Assembly: GCA_963784995.1 (NCBI GenBank)
Contig: CAWATZ010000007.1
Location: 620,001-684,000, forward strand
From: CAWATZ01 sp963784995
Lineage (GTDB): Bacteria > Planctomycetota > Planctomycetia > Gemmatales > Gemmataceae
Direction: 5' to 3'
DNA: 64,000 nucleotides
The notes beneath the pieces are model-generated. The model saw nothing but the letters and a program-made list of their open reading frames with translations, did no database searches and was not told where the DNA came from. The first letter of the stretch is position 1. Every line of letters starts with the position of its first letter. Positions 1 through 9,200 of this stretch are shown piece after piece. A program made the translations under genes and the position numbers.

Positions 1-885
1 GCTGTCCATGCACCCGAAGAGCACGTCGCACTCCGCGAGACGCTCAATGACCTCGGACGTGCGCAGGTCTTCCCCGATGGGGATAAATCGCGGACCGAGC
101 GCCGCCTCCCGGATCGCCCGCTCATGGACGGCCACTTTCAGGAGACGCTGCCGGGCGTCGTCCAGCCGGGCCTGCGGGATGCGGTTGAGGTTCTCCACGC
201 CGACGTGATCCGGATCGACGCCCACGATCTCCCGGACATTGAGCCGCTGGAGCTGCTCGATCGTCGGGGAGCCGGTTCCGGAACAGCCGACGACACCGGC
301 CGAAAGCCTGCCGAGCAAGGCCGTCGTGCCCCGGCCGAACGCCTGGACGTTGCGCACCGTGAAGTCCGCGAGCGGCTCGTCCCTGTGCGCAGGAAACCAG
401 AAACGAATGTCGTCGCCCACGACGCAGATGCTGGAAAGGGGGAAGAAGTCCCCCTCCGCCGTGATGCCGCGACCAACCATCTCCCCGTCGGGAAGCATGA
501 GGACGCTGGCGTGCGGAGCGTTGCCCTCGGTCCAGCCGAACACCGAGGAGAACAGTTCCCGGTCCGACCGGTCGTCGAGCCTGGAGAAGTCGCGCCATCC
601 GGTCGGGTGGCTGTGGACCTTGACCACGGCGAGATCCTTTTCGGCGGCCTCACGCAGCAGGGGCACGAGCCGGTCGGTCTTCCAGTGAAGCCGGTTGTCG
701 GCCCGGGTACACTCGGCGTGCGGCAGCGGCAGTACCTTCCAGACGCTCAGGCAGTGACGGAGCGTGCCGGCCCTGCGGCCGCACAGCAGGACCGCCACTG
801 CCTCCAGTCCGTCGCCGGGGAACAGGTGCGCGCGCAATTCCTGGTGCTGCCGTCCCGTCAGGCGGAAGACGAGTTCTCGGGTCAT
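1..885 (-). CDS. JAB-ThiF (DUB/E1-like) fusion protein, C-terminus beyond window
   Basis: Likely removes or processes a ubiquitin-like protein (JAB peptidase) and adenylates its C-terminus (E1). The first 295 codons are visible. The JAB domain spans about residues 1-150 with a full JAMM motif: E28, H91-x-H93, then S101 and D104 (H-x-H-x7-S-x2-D). The ThiF/E1 domain starts near residue 180 with a glycine-rich ATP loop (GCSGTGS, about 200-206), acidic D224/D226 and the NLNR arginine element (232-235). The ATG at 885 overlaps the stop of the upstream Ubl-E2 gene by four bases (ATGA), so the two are probably translationally coupled. The frame is open to base 1. JAB-E1 fusions beside poly-Ubl/E2 genes are a known arrangement of prokaryotic ubiquitin-like systems; the substrate is unknown. 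Confidence 0.85.
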   Translation of the reverse strand, partial: MTRELVFRLTGRQHQELRAHLFPGDGLEAVAVLLCGRRAGTLRHCLSVWKVLPLPHAECTRADNRLHWKTDRLVPLLREAAEKDLAVVKVHSHPTGWRDFSRLDDRSDRELFSSVFGWTEGNAPHASVLMLPDGEMVGRGITAEGDFFPLSSICVVGDDIRFWFPAHRDEPLADFTVRNVQAFGRGTTALLGRLSAGVVGCSGTGSPTIEQLQRLNVREIVGVDPDHVGVENLNRIPQARLDDARQRLLKVAVHERAIREAALGPRFIPIGEDLRTSEVIERLAECDVLFGCMDS

Positions 886-1612
886 GCCTTCAGCTCCCGC
901 TCCAGCCAGTGTTCCACGAGTTTGAAGTGGGTGCCCACGTCGTCCACTCCAGGCCGCCACGGGTTTTTCCGGGTGCGGTGCCGGGACCAGCGCTGGAACT
1001 TCTTGCCGCCGATGGCCTGGGTGGCGAGAGCGCCGATGGTCTCGCCATCGGCACGCGCCAGGGCGGGGTGGACGTAGCACATGTCTAGCTGGGCATCGGG
1101 ATAGCCAGCCTCGATCCGCAGGGCGACCGTGGCCTTCGCGTGGTTGTAGCCCTCCGGGACCGGCACGTCGTGAATCAACAGCCACCGGACCTTGCGCTCG
1201 GTCACAGTCTCCCAGGGCAAACCAAGTTGATTGAGAAAAGCGACGTCGGCCTCCGGAAGCTGGAACTTGCGCCGGGCCGCCCTGTCCTCGCCCTCGGTCT
1301 GGTCGAGCGGCAGTGTCTTGAACTTCTCGATCCCCGGCGTGGTGAAATCGACCTGCTGGTCGTGTGGGATTTCCTTGACCTCACCGCCGCTCAGTTTCTG
1401 GAAGATCTTCCAGCGGTCCAGGCCGGTTTTGTCGGCCACCTGGAGCAGCTGGCGACCGGTCATGCAAGGAGTCGAGACGACGTACGAGGCCTTGTCGATG
1501 CGGATTCGGTAACGCGACACGTGACGCGGGCGCGACCCTCCTTGGCACAGGCTTCCAGGTCTTCGATGTCGTTGTCGGGAGCGTGCAGCTGGCTGGTGAG
1601 TACCTCTGACAT
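882..1612 (-). CDS. Multiubiquitin-type Ubl fused to an E2-like domain (one frameshift)
   Basis: Probable fused modifier and conjugating enzyme of a bacterial ubiquitin-like pathway. The N-terminal half has a beta-grasp Ubl of the multiubiquitin type (RYRIRIDKASYVV, then TGRQLLQVA). The C-terminal half, from about LPEADVAFL to the end (WLERELKA), matches the prokaryotic E2 family E pattern, with GYPDAQLDMCYVHP, FQRWSRHR and the WRPGVDDVGTH block. A single Cys lies in LDMCYVHP; I cannot say whether it is catalytic. Start: ATG 1612 has a strong AGGAGG eight bases upstream and gives MSEVLTSQLHAPDNDIEDLE, typical of this family. That frame must shift by one base around 1525-1540 to reach the RYRIRID frame; read strictly, a GTG at 1520 opens a 212-residue product. 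Next gene: JAB-E1. Confidence 0.8.
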
Positions 1613-1978
1613 GGTGCGTCCCTCCTCAAGGAACGGAAGTAACAGGTTGGTGGAATTGGCGGACGGCGACAGCAGCAGCTCCGGCGATTCATTCACCCTG
1701 CTTGAGGTGTGCGGTAGCCGAGCGCCGGACGACGAAAGAGGCAGTCCGTTTTCCGGAGGATGCGAAGCCTGATGGATGCAATCCTCAGGTGTATAGACAA
1801 CGCTGCACCGTTCGAGGTTCAGGTAACTATAAGGACTTTGACGAGCGCATGGCGTCGGCGGTGTGTCGGACCGACGTGCGCAACACTCCTTCACGGCCAC
1901 GCACGCTTGCGTGAGCAATCCGCCCGAGTGCTACCAGAAGCGCCAGCAATCCGACCGAGGAACCGCCCACGACACGAT
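1613..1978. other. Intergenic region, no gene seen
   Basis: No convincing gene. It holds the Shine-Dalgarno of the Ubl-E2 gene (about 1618-1626, read on the minus strand) and, at 1836-1876, a sequence that recurs near 28734. The region separates the end of the WD40 gene from the Ubl operon start, so the operon promoter should lie here on the minus strand. Confidence 0.5.
1836..1876. repeat. Dispersed repeat fragment (partner near 28734)
   Basis: The stretch reading TTTGACGAGCGCA, GGCGTCGG and GTGTGTCGGACCGA recurs with only a few mismatches at 28734-28772. Both copies are intergenic. It may mark an edge of a mobile or recombining segment; no ends or transposase were seen. Confidence 0.5.
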
Positions 1979-4405
1979 TCAGCGCTGACGCAGTCGCTCC
2001 AGTGCCTTGCGGGCAGCCTCGGTCAAACGCGCTGTCGTGGCTCCCTGAGCCAGACGCTTCAGGAGGGCCTGGGCCGCTGGGGTGCCAACCCATTCCAGCA
2101 CTTCCACCGCGCGCAGAGCGCGAAGCCGTTCTGGGTCTTCCTCGATGCCGCCCAGGCGTTCGAGGAGGTTTTCGATCCGCCTGCGTTGTTCTGCAGAGTT
2201 CTTCTCCGTCAGCGTCTGTTGCAGGGTGGCCTCGGCCAGTTCACCCAGTTTTTCCAGTTCCTGAGTGGCCCGGTCCCGGGTCGCAAACTTGTCGCTGTCC
2301 AGCTCACTGACCAGTTTTTGCAGCCGCTGTGGCGCGACCGCGGCGACTGCTTTCAGCCTTTCCTCGAAAAGCGTGACGGTAGCCTCGGGTGTTTTCTCCA
2401 GACTCCGCATGGCGTGATAAGCCATTTCTGCATCGGCATTCGTCAGCGTTTGCCAGTCCTCCTCCAGACGCTGCGCCCGCTGGACGCGCGGTTGCCGCTG
2501 CAGTTTTGCCAGGTCCCAAACCAAGGCTGTGCCATTATCGCTGGCAGAAACGATCTTCTTGCCGTCGGGAGAGATGGCCAGGACCTGGACGTGGCCATCC
2601 TGAGTGCCGAGTATCCTCTCGGCGTGCAGGAGCGGTTGGGTCAGGTCCAGGAGGCGCAAGCCAGGCCGATAATAGTCGGACCAGGCCAGCCAGCGACTGT
2701 CCGGTGAAAACACGCTGGAACTCCGGCCCCGCCCTTGGCCCAGCCGCAACAGTTTTTGACTGTCCTCCGCCAACGAAAGCAACTGGATGTCGCCAGCGCG
2801 AAAAGTCACCAGCCAGCGACCGTGTGGCGCGAACAGCGTCCCCTCGACGTCTTCACTGCGCTCGACCGGTGCAAGTTTCATGCGTTGACGAAGTTTGCCC
2901 GTGGCGACTTCGTACAGCATTGCCTCCGCACGGCTCTGTACCGCAACGCTGCGGTTATCCGGAGACATCGCCAGCGCTTCCGCCCGCGATTGGGTTGAGA
3001 AGAGGCGAACTTGCTTGCCGGTACTCACCTCCCAGACACCGAATTGGCATTCCTCCTCATCGACAGTATTGACAAGGAACTTACTGTCCGGACTGAACGC
3101 CGCGTTGTAACCACCGTTCGGCAAGCCCGAAATGGTCTGGGTCCTCTTGGCGGTGGTGGTGTCGTAGAACGTGAACTGTTTCGAGGTGCCAATGAACAGC
3201 ACCTTGCCATTGGGAGCCAATCGGAAGGTTGGGTAGTCGTCCTTCTCCGGTCGGGGTAGTTGTTCCCGGCGGAGGAGGCGGCCGTCTTTCAGACTCCACC
3301 ACAGCAACTCAGCGGTCGCGGTGCAACCCACCGCGGTGTCCGAAGTGGGGCAACTCAGTGTGACCAGATTGGGTTGGCGTGGCAAGGTCAGCAATGGTTG
3401 ACGGGTTTCCAGAACAGCAACTTCGATTTCTCCGTAATACCCCACCAACGCCAACCACTTGCCATCGGCAGAGAGGGTTGGGCAGTGGCCGGGCAGCTGG
3501 TTCACCGGGGGCCTGCGACGCAGCTCCTTGCCGGATTTGGTGGACCACGTCGCAATCTCCAACTCCGTCGAGATCGCCTGCAGCTCCTTGCCGTCGGCCG
3601 AGAACTGCATCCACCGGCAGCCGCCGTAGCCGGCCTTGATCTTGTGTAATGGCTTGCCGGTTGCGGTCTCGATTACGTGCAGGTACGTGCTCGGCCAAAA
3701 GGCGACCTTTTTGCCCTCGGAGTCCAGGGCAACGACCCCGGGCGTGTATTGGAGTTTCGCTTGTTTTGGTCCGGGGTAGAGCAGCACGGTTTTTGCCGCC
3801 TGGAGATCCCAGACCGCAACCTGTTCCTCGGCCGCCCAGGCCAGAAATTGCCCGTTGGCACTCAGGCACACGTCTCCCACCTCTCCTTTCACTTCGGGAC
3901 CGGAGTGCTCTTGCTGGTTGGTCAGGTCGTAGACAACAATCCCTCCCAACTTCCAGGCGACTGCTGCCAGCCTTCCCTCAACTGCGAGGACCAATCGTTT
4001 TGGGGTGTCGTTATGTTTGGGCGCGTGGAACCGTGACCGGGTCTTACCAGTCCCGGGGTCGATGAGCCGCACGCCCTCACTGGAGGCCAGAACCTGCAGG
4101 CCCGCGGGCGTGAACCTGAGAAGCGCACTACCGGTATCCGGCAGATGGGATTGTGGTATCTGTTTGCCATCGCGCAGATCCCACAAGCGCACACCAGCCC
4201 CAGAGGAAGCCAAACATTTGCCATCTGGCGAAAAGTCCAGGTACGAGGCCCCTGTGTGTACCAGGCGATTAACACCGAAGCGCGCGCTAGCGCCGTTGGG
4301 GAGTCGATCACCGTGCAGATCAGTAAGCGGCTTTGTTGGTGGATTGGCCATGGCTGGTGTGGTGAGTGTCAGCAAGATGAGTGAGAGCAGAATGCGTCGC
4401 AACAT
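1979..4405 (-). CDS. Secreted WD40-repeat protein with HEAT-like C-terminus
   Basis: A protein of 808 residues starting MLRRILLSLILLTLTTPAMA, a clean signal peptide, so exported. The chosen ATG at 4405 has AGGA nearby upstream; a longer start at 4450 would put 15 charged residues before the signal. After a short motif (DRLPNGASARFGVNRL) follow many WD40-like blades marked by FSPDGK and WDL/WDI motifs, to about residue 620. The C-terminal 180 residues are helical and HEAT-like (KLVSELDSDKFATRDRAT, then VLEWVGTPAAQALLKRLA). Planctomycetes carry many such paralogs; a second one lies at 41425-43989 with the same architecture. WD40 propellers usually bind partners; no enzyme domain is seen, and the function is unknown. 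Confidence 0.85.
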   Translation of the reverse strand: MLRRILLSLILLTLTTPAMANPPTKPLTDLHGDRLPNGASARFGVNRLVHTGASYLDFSPDGKCLASSGAGVRLWDLRDGKQIPQSHLPDTGSALLRFTPAGLQVLASSEGVRLIDPGTGKTRSRFHAPKHNDTPKRLVLAVEGRLAAVAWKLGGIVVYDLTNQQEHSGPEVKGEVGDVCLSANGQFLAWAAEEQVAVWDLQAAKTVLLYPGPKQAKLQYTPGVVALDSEGKKVAFWPSTYLHVIETATGKPLHKIKAGYGGCRWMQFSADGKELQAISTELEIATWSTKSGKELRRRPPVNQLPGHCPTLSADGKWLALVGYYGEIEVAVLETRQPLLTLPRQPNLVTLSCPTSDTAVGCTATAELLWWSLKDGRLLRREQLPRPEKDDYPTFRLAPNGKVLFIGTSKQFTFYDTTTAKRTQTISGLPNGGYNAAFSPDSKFLVNTVDEEECQFGVWEVSTGKQVRLFSTQSRAEALAMSPDNRSVAVQSRAEAMLYEVATGKLRQRMKLAPVERSEDVEGTLFAPHGRWLVTFRAGDIQLLSLAEDSQKLLRLGQGRGRSSSVFSPDSRWLAWSDYYRPGLRLLDLTQPLLHAERILGTQDGHVQVLAISPDGKKIVSASDNGTALVWDLAKLQRQPRVQRAQRLEEDWQTLTNADAEMAYHAMRSLEKTPEATVTLFEERLKAVAAVAPQRLQKLVSELDSDKFATRDRATQELEKLGELAEATLQQTLTEKNSAEQRRRIENLLERLGGIEEDPERLRALRAVEVLEWVGTPAAQALLKRLAQGATTARLTEAARKALERLRQR

Positions 4406-4800
4406 GCCAGTTCCTCGTCGCCAACCTGGAGAACGCGACATCGTGGCCACTGGGTTGTGGCCTATCTGTACTGCCGCGTTTCCAAGGATACCCTAAACCA
4501 CACGGGGTCTGATTCGGTGCAGGCGATCATCTGCAAGCATTCACGTCAGTATAGGCTGAGGGCGAGAAGGGTCAACCGCTCACGAGCGCTGCACGGCCCA
4601 AGGCACCTCCGGTCAAACCGGTGTACCAGACAAAGGAGCTTGCGGATCGAAAATCGTTTGGCCCCGAGCTTCGCGGACATCGAAACAACGGCCTCAGGTC
4701 GGCGCGCGTCGGTCACATCAGACTGAGGTATGTCAAACCGATGCGTGCAGGTTACTGCTCCCTCGCAGGGCAAGCGTACCTCAAACCACCAGGACTCCTC
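4406..4800. other. Intergenic region with the left end of a duplicated segment
   Basis: No gene recognised. From 4744 onward the sequence is nearly identical to 20058 onward and belongs to the duplicated segment. Just before it, CCGATGCGTGCAGGTT is shared with 28764-28779, so this boundary sequence occurs at least three times in the window. Confidence 0.5.
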
Positions 4801-6018
4801 TCATTTTGTCACCAAGCCCGCACGACGAAGTTCCGAGGTGAGCAGCTTGAGCGTGGGATGCTCCTGCTTCAGTTTCTGCGCCTGTTGTTCGGCCAGGCCG
4901 GATTGCTTTGTACCCGCCAGGGCCTCGCGAAGATCCTTCAAGAGCGTGGCGATTCCAACGTAGGAGTCTCGGGAGCGCACCTTCACAAGCCGCTCCGTTT
5001 CGAGCAGAGTTGGAACCGGGTCAGCCGCCATGCCGGCAAGTCGTTTGGCACGCTGCTGGGCGGCCTTATCGGCGGCCTTGCGAACCACTTTCTTGTGAAT
5101 GTCTGCCGCTGCTGTTTCCAGCTCGGCAACGGTCCGATCGCACTGGACGGTCGGCCAGGCCGCCAGCGGCCGGCTCTTGCGAAACTCCGCCAGCATGTCG
5201 CTTCTGGCGCTGGAGTGAGCATCCAGAAGCCAGTCCAGAAGCCAGGCATCCCTGGTCGCTTGCGGGAGACCCTGAAGCCAGCGGGCCTGCAGCTCCCGGA
5301 GGTCCTCTTGCCCTGGCGATCCTGAACTGCCCTCGGCCGCGGCGGCGATCAGGGCAGCGCTGAGGCCAAACAGCTCTGCCAGGGCTCGCTGAGGCGCCGT
5401 GAGGTTTCCCAGACCGGCGGGAACGGGACCTTCGGTTGTTTCCTCCGGGTCGTGCTCGCCATCGGACATCATGGCCAGGTGAGCGAGATAGAGAGGCCGC
5501 AAGTCGCCTTCGAGTATTTCGGCTCGCAGTGGGACCAGTCGGTCGAGGAGTTCAGGGAGGTCCCACAGTTCGTCCAGGTCGCCCGGCTCATGAAACGGAC
5601 TGATGGACAGGATGCCGCCCTGGCCCTGTTTGTCCTTGAGGAACTGGAGTCCATCCCTGGCGAAGTAGGGGCTGGCCCCAGGGGTGTCGGGCAGGTTGAG
5701 TGGCAAGTGGATGAGCAGTTTGCGAATGCCGAAGTTGGCGTAGTGGAGGTGGACGTCGTAGCCGCGGCGGAGCATGGTGAGGGCATCGCCGCGGAAGTCG
5801 CCGAAGTGGTATTCGTTGTCGAACGACCAGGGCGTTATCTCCGCCCGCGAGGATTGCTGGTGCACGTACTCGAGGTCCTTGTCGCTGACCGGTTTCTCGG
5901 CGGCCCGGAAGCCGACGTATTGAAATTCGCTCATGCGTTGATCCCTGGAGTGGCTCCAGAACCGAGAGCCGGGAGCAAACTCACGTGCAGTTGCGCTTGC
6001 TGGTCCCGCGCGTCATTC
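4744..6018. repeat. Segmental duplication, copy 1 (about 1.28 kb)
   Basis: Bases 4744-6018 are nearly identical to 20058-21334 in the same orientation. The similarity extends past the gene on both sides, about 57 bases downstream and 84 bases upstream of it, and stops abruptly after GCGCGTCATTC. I saw no terminal inverted repeats and no transposase. Confidence 0.85.
4801..5934 (-). CDS. Conserved hypothetical protein (intact paralog)
   Basis: A protein of 377 residues beginning MSEFQYVGFRAAEKPVS, followed by SSRAEITPWSFDNEYHFGDF and GYDVHLHYANFGIRKL. I remember this N-terminus as a family spread in several phyla without an assigned function. The C-terminal third is helical and rich in Ala, Lys and Glu (for example HKKVVRKAADKAAQQRAKRL), so probably coiled coil. 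No signal peptide, membrane segment or catalytic motif is apparent. A near-identical but frameshifted copy lies at 20116-21250 and a short relic at 11632-11692, so this gene type has been copied within the chromosome. Confidence 0.75.
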   Translation of the reverse strand: MSEFQYVGFRAAEKPVSDKDLEYVHQQSSRAEITPWSFDNEYHFGDFRGDALTMLRRGYDVHLHYANFGIRKLLIHLPLNLPDTPGASPYFARDGLQFLKDKQGQGGILSISPFHEPGDLDELWDLPELLDRLVPLRAEILEGDLRPLYLAHLAMMSDGEHDPEETTEGPVPAGLGNLTAPQRALAELFGLSAALIAAAAEGSSGSPGQEDLRELQARWLQGLPQATRDAWLLDWLLDAHSSARSDMLAEFRKSRPLAAWPTVQCDRTVAELETAAADIHKKVVRKAADKAAQQRAKRLAGMAADPVPTLLETERLVKVRSRDSYVGIATLLKDLREALAGTKQSGLAEQQAQKLKQEHPTLKLLTSELRRAGLVTK

Positions 6019-6252
6019 TACCCTGGTCAGCGGCCAGGGACCATCCCCCTGCCTGTCAGGACGGCCGCCTTTTGGGGATCGGCCCCAAAGGGATGCAGAC
6101 GCTGCTCGATCAGCGATAGCCGCTGGGGGGACGCGTTGTTACAATGGCGATGGTTACGAGCTTGCATCGGTTCCAGGCTCAAGCCATCTGGGGAATCCCG
6201 GATTAACTGTACAAATCATCACGAACACACAGTCTGGACAAGGCCCAACTTC
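5935..6252. other. Intergenic region upstream of divergent genes
   Basis: Bases 5935-6018 are the upstream end of the duplicated segment and probably carry the promoter of the minus-strand gene. Bases 6019-6252 lead into the plus-strand secreted protein gene. No gene or recognised RNA was seen. Confidence 0.4.
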
Positions 6253-9200
6253 ATGAAACACCTCATCACCCTCGCAGCCCTGCTGCTCACGCCACTGGCA
6301 GCGCTCGCCGCGCTGATCTCTCTGCCCGCGACAGTGCAAGCTCAGACGCTCTCCTTGAACGATGCCGATACAGTGGAGGCAGAGTTTCGTGTCGGAGGGA
6401 CGGGGAAGATCGCATTGATGTTAAAGTTCGCCGATGGCAAAGCCCAGACGCTGCTCGGCGCTGTTAAAGCCGATGCGCTGAAGCGCACCGTGGAAAAAGA
6501 CGGCAAGAAAACGCCGGAGATGCTGCCGATGGCCGATGGCTGGATCGAGTTCATGGGCGCTGGCTTGAGGTTTCAATACCACAGCCGCCCGTGTCTCAAA
6601 CGCTACACAGAGGCTCAGCAGGCGGATCTGGCGAAGGTGTGGGAGACGCTGCCCGCTGCGTCGCAGTGCTGGGTGCCGCTGGAAATACGTGCGGATGCTG
6701 TGGGTGTGGAGTTGTGGATGGATGGGCGCTACTGCGGTCGGGTGGCGAGTGCAAGCCGGCTCAGAGAGGTGAGTTTCAAACTGGAGGCGGACGGCGCTGT
6801 GCGCAGCGAGCGGATGTTCACGCGCGCGGACTCTGGCATGTTCCTGCCGCTGGATGTGCGGCGCATAGCACGACCTGGCGTGATGAAGGAGTGTCGTGTG
6901 TCACTGAAATCTGGTGCGCAGCAGGTCAACAAAGTGCCGATGGTGGTGGCGGACGGTGCGGGCAATGCGGATGTCGGCATGGCGAAGGAGATGCAGGGAT
7001 TACGGGGGCTGGAGGACAATGAGAACACCTCGCGCACGTCGCTGGACGGCATGAAGGAGTCGCTGCACTTCTCGGTGCCGCAGGCGTTTTATCATCGGGC
7101 CTGGGTGCTGTGCGCGGTCGATCCGGATGTCAAAAAAGATCCCGTGCTGACCACGCGACTGACACGTTTCGGCATCTGGGGCCGCGGTGGCGCGATGGCG
7201 GACACGACGCTCACTTTGCCTCGCGGCGGGGAGAAACCAGGCGACGGAATCGAGCAGGTGGGCAGCGTGGGATACACCACCGCCGACCAGAAGAAAATCA
7301 ATGTGCCGCTCTATCTCGTGCGGGTTGATTTGAAGGCAGGCGATATTCTGGACATCCTTGCCGACCAGAAGGACCCGTATGCTCCAATGAAAATCGGGCC
7401 GTATCTCGACTTCGAGTTTCTTGGCAAGTGCGGTGGGTTGGAAGTGCAAAATGATCGTCGTCGCAAACCGGTGCCGACCTCGACCAGCGCCGTGCATGTC
7501 TTCGGGGTGACTTTGGAAAAAGCTCCAGCGGAGTTGCGGCTCAAGCAAGCGCAGCCAGGCAACATCTTCCACAACGATGAGACGCCGGAGACAACCTTCG
7601 CCATTCACGCCAACACTGCAGGACGCTACGAATTGCGCTGGGAAATCACCAGCAGCGATGGCCGAGTACTCGTGAAGAAAGCGAAGACTGTCGAGCTTCC
7701 AGCCGTGGGCAGCGAATCAGACATTACCTTGCCGCTGACCATGCCGGACGCCGGCTGGTATGGACTGAGCGTGACGCTCGCGGATGCCGGTGGACATACT
7801 CTGCTCAAGCACGAGGCAGCATTTGCACTGCTGGGCAAGGACACACGCACCGCTGACTATGAATCGCCCTTTGGCACGTGGTGGTTCAATGGTGTCCACT
7901 ACACTACCAAGGATCCGGCGGTGGCTGGACCGATGTTGTTCAAAGCCGGATTCCGGCGCACGACGATGGCATGGACCAAAGCCAGCGAGAAGGATTTTGC
8001 GCCATGGAAGTTCTCGCTCAATCAGATCCAGTGGCCCTTCCGTCTTGCGGATCTCAAGGACTGGCCTGCCGCGGAGAAGCGTGCCGAGCTGGCCATTGGC
8101 GGGATGTTGAAGCGCTTCCCACACTGCCAGTACATTGATCTGTTTCATGAGAGCTACGACCCGCGTGTGTATCCTCCGGAGATCTATGGGGTGAAGTACG
8201 TGGCCAAGGATGCCGTGCTCGCCGCGCGCGAAGATGAACTGTTTGAACTGGGAGTGAAGGCCGCCAAATTTATTCGCGCCAAGTTCCCTCAGCTCAAGAT
8301 CATCGCGGGAAACAGCGGTGGTTCAGCCGGCATGATCGCCGTGATGCTGCGGCGCGGCTTCCCTCGTGAACTCATCGACTACCTCGGAAATGAGGCGACC
8401 GGCCAGACCTTCGCGCCGGAAAAACTCGTACCGCACACCACGGGAGGCATCTGGCTGATGGCCGAGACGGCGCGGAAGTTCGGCTGCGACATTCCCTTGG
8501 CCGGCTGCTTTGAGTATACCAGCCGCGCCGAACGCGACCTCGGTGCGCAGCGGCACGCGGAGTGGTATGCACGCGACATGCTCATAGGTCTCGCGTACCG
8601 TTTCCCGACCATCTCACCAGGGGGGATCGAAGACGTAGGGAACGCTTACTATGACACGCTCTGGGGAGCATCGGGGCTGTGTCAGCGCAGTCCCCTGCAC
8701 TACCCAAAGCCGGCCTATGTCGCACTCGCCACGCTCACGAAGGTGCTCGATGGTGCAAAGCTCGTTCGGCAGATGCCCTCCGGCTCATCGAGCGCGTACG
8801 CACTGGAGTTTGAACGAGGCAAGGATCGCATCTACGCGCTCTGGACGCCGCGAGGGCGGTGTGAGATGGAATATGAGTTCCCAACCGACACCGCCGTGGC
8901 GCAGGTCGAGTTTTACGGACGACGGCACTCTCTGAAAACGAATGGCAAGCGACTCACCATCACCGCCGCAAGTGCGGTGAACTACATCATCAGTCCTATC
9001 GCCGCGACGAACATCACCGCAGGCAAGCGGGCCTTCCCAAACCATCAGCCTCCCGTCGGAACGCAGGTCATCAGCCACGTGGATGACCTGGCCCAATGGC
9101 AACTCGTCCCCGATGAGCAAACGATCACAACTCCGCTGCGGCGGCCGGGTAAGTTTGACATTCGTCAGGTAAACGACGCCGAGAAAGGCGCGTGCCTCGA

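Noticed and set aside
5452..6252. N-terminal extension of the secreted protein frame
   Set aside because: This part overlaps the duplicated minus-strand gene and its promoter; the signal peptide starts at 6253.
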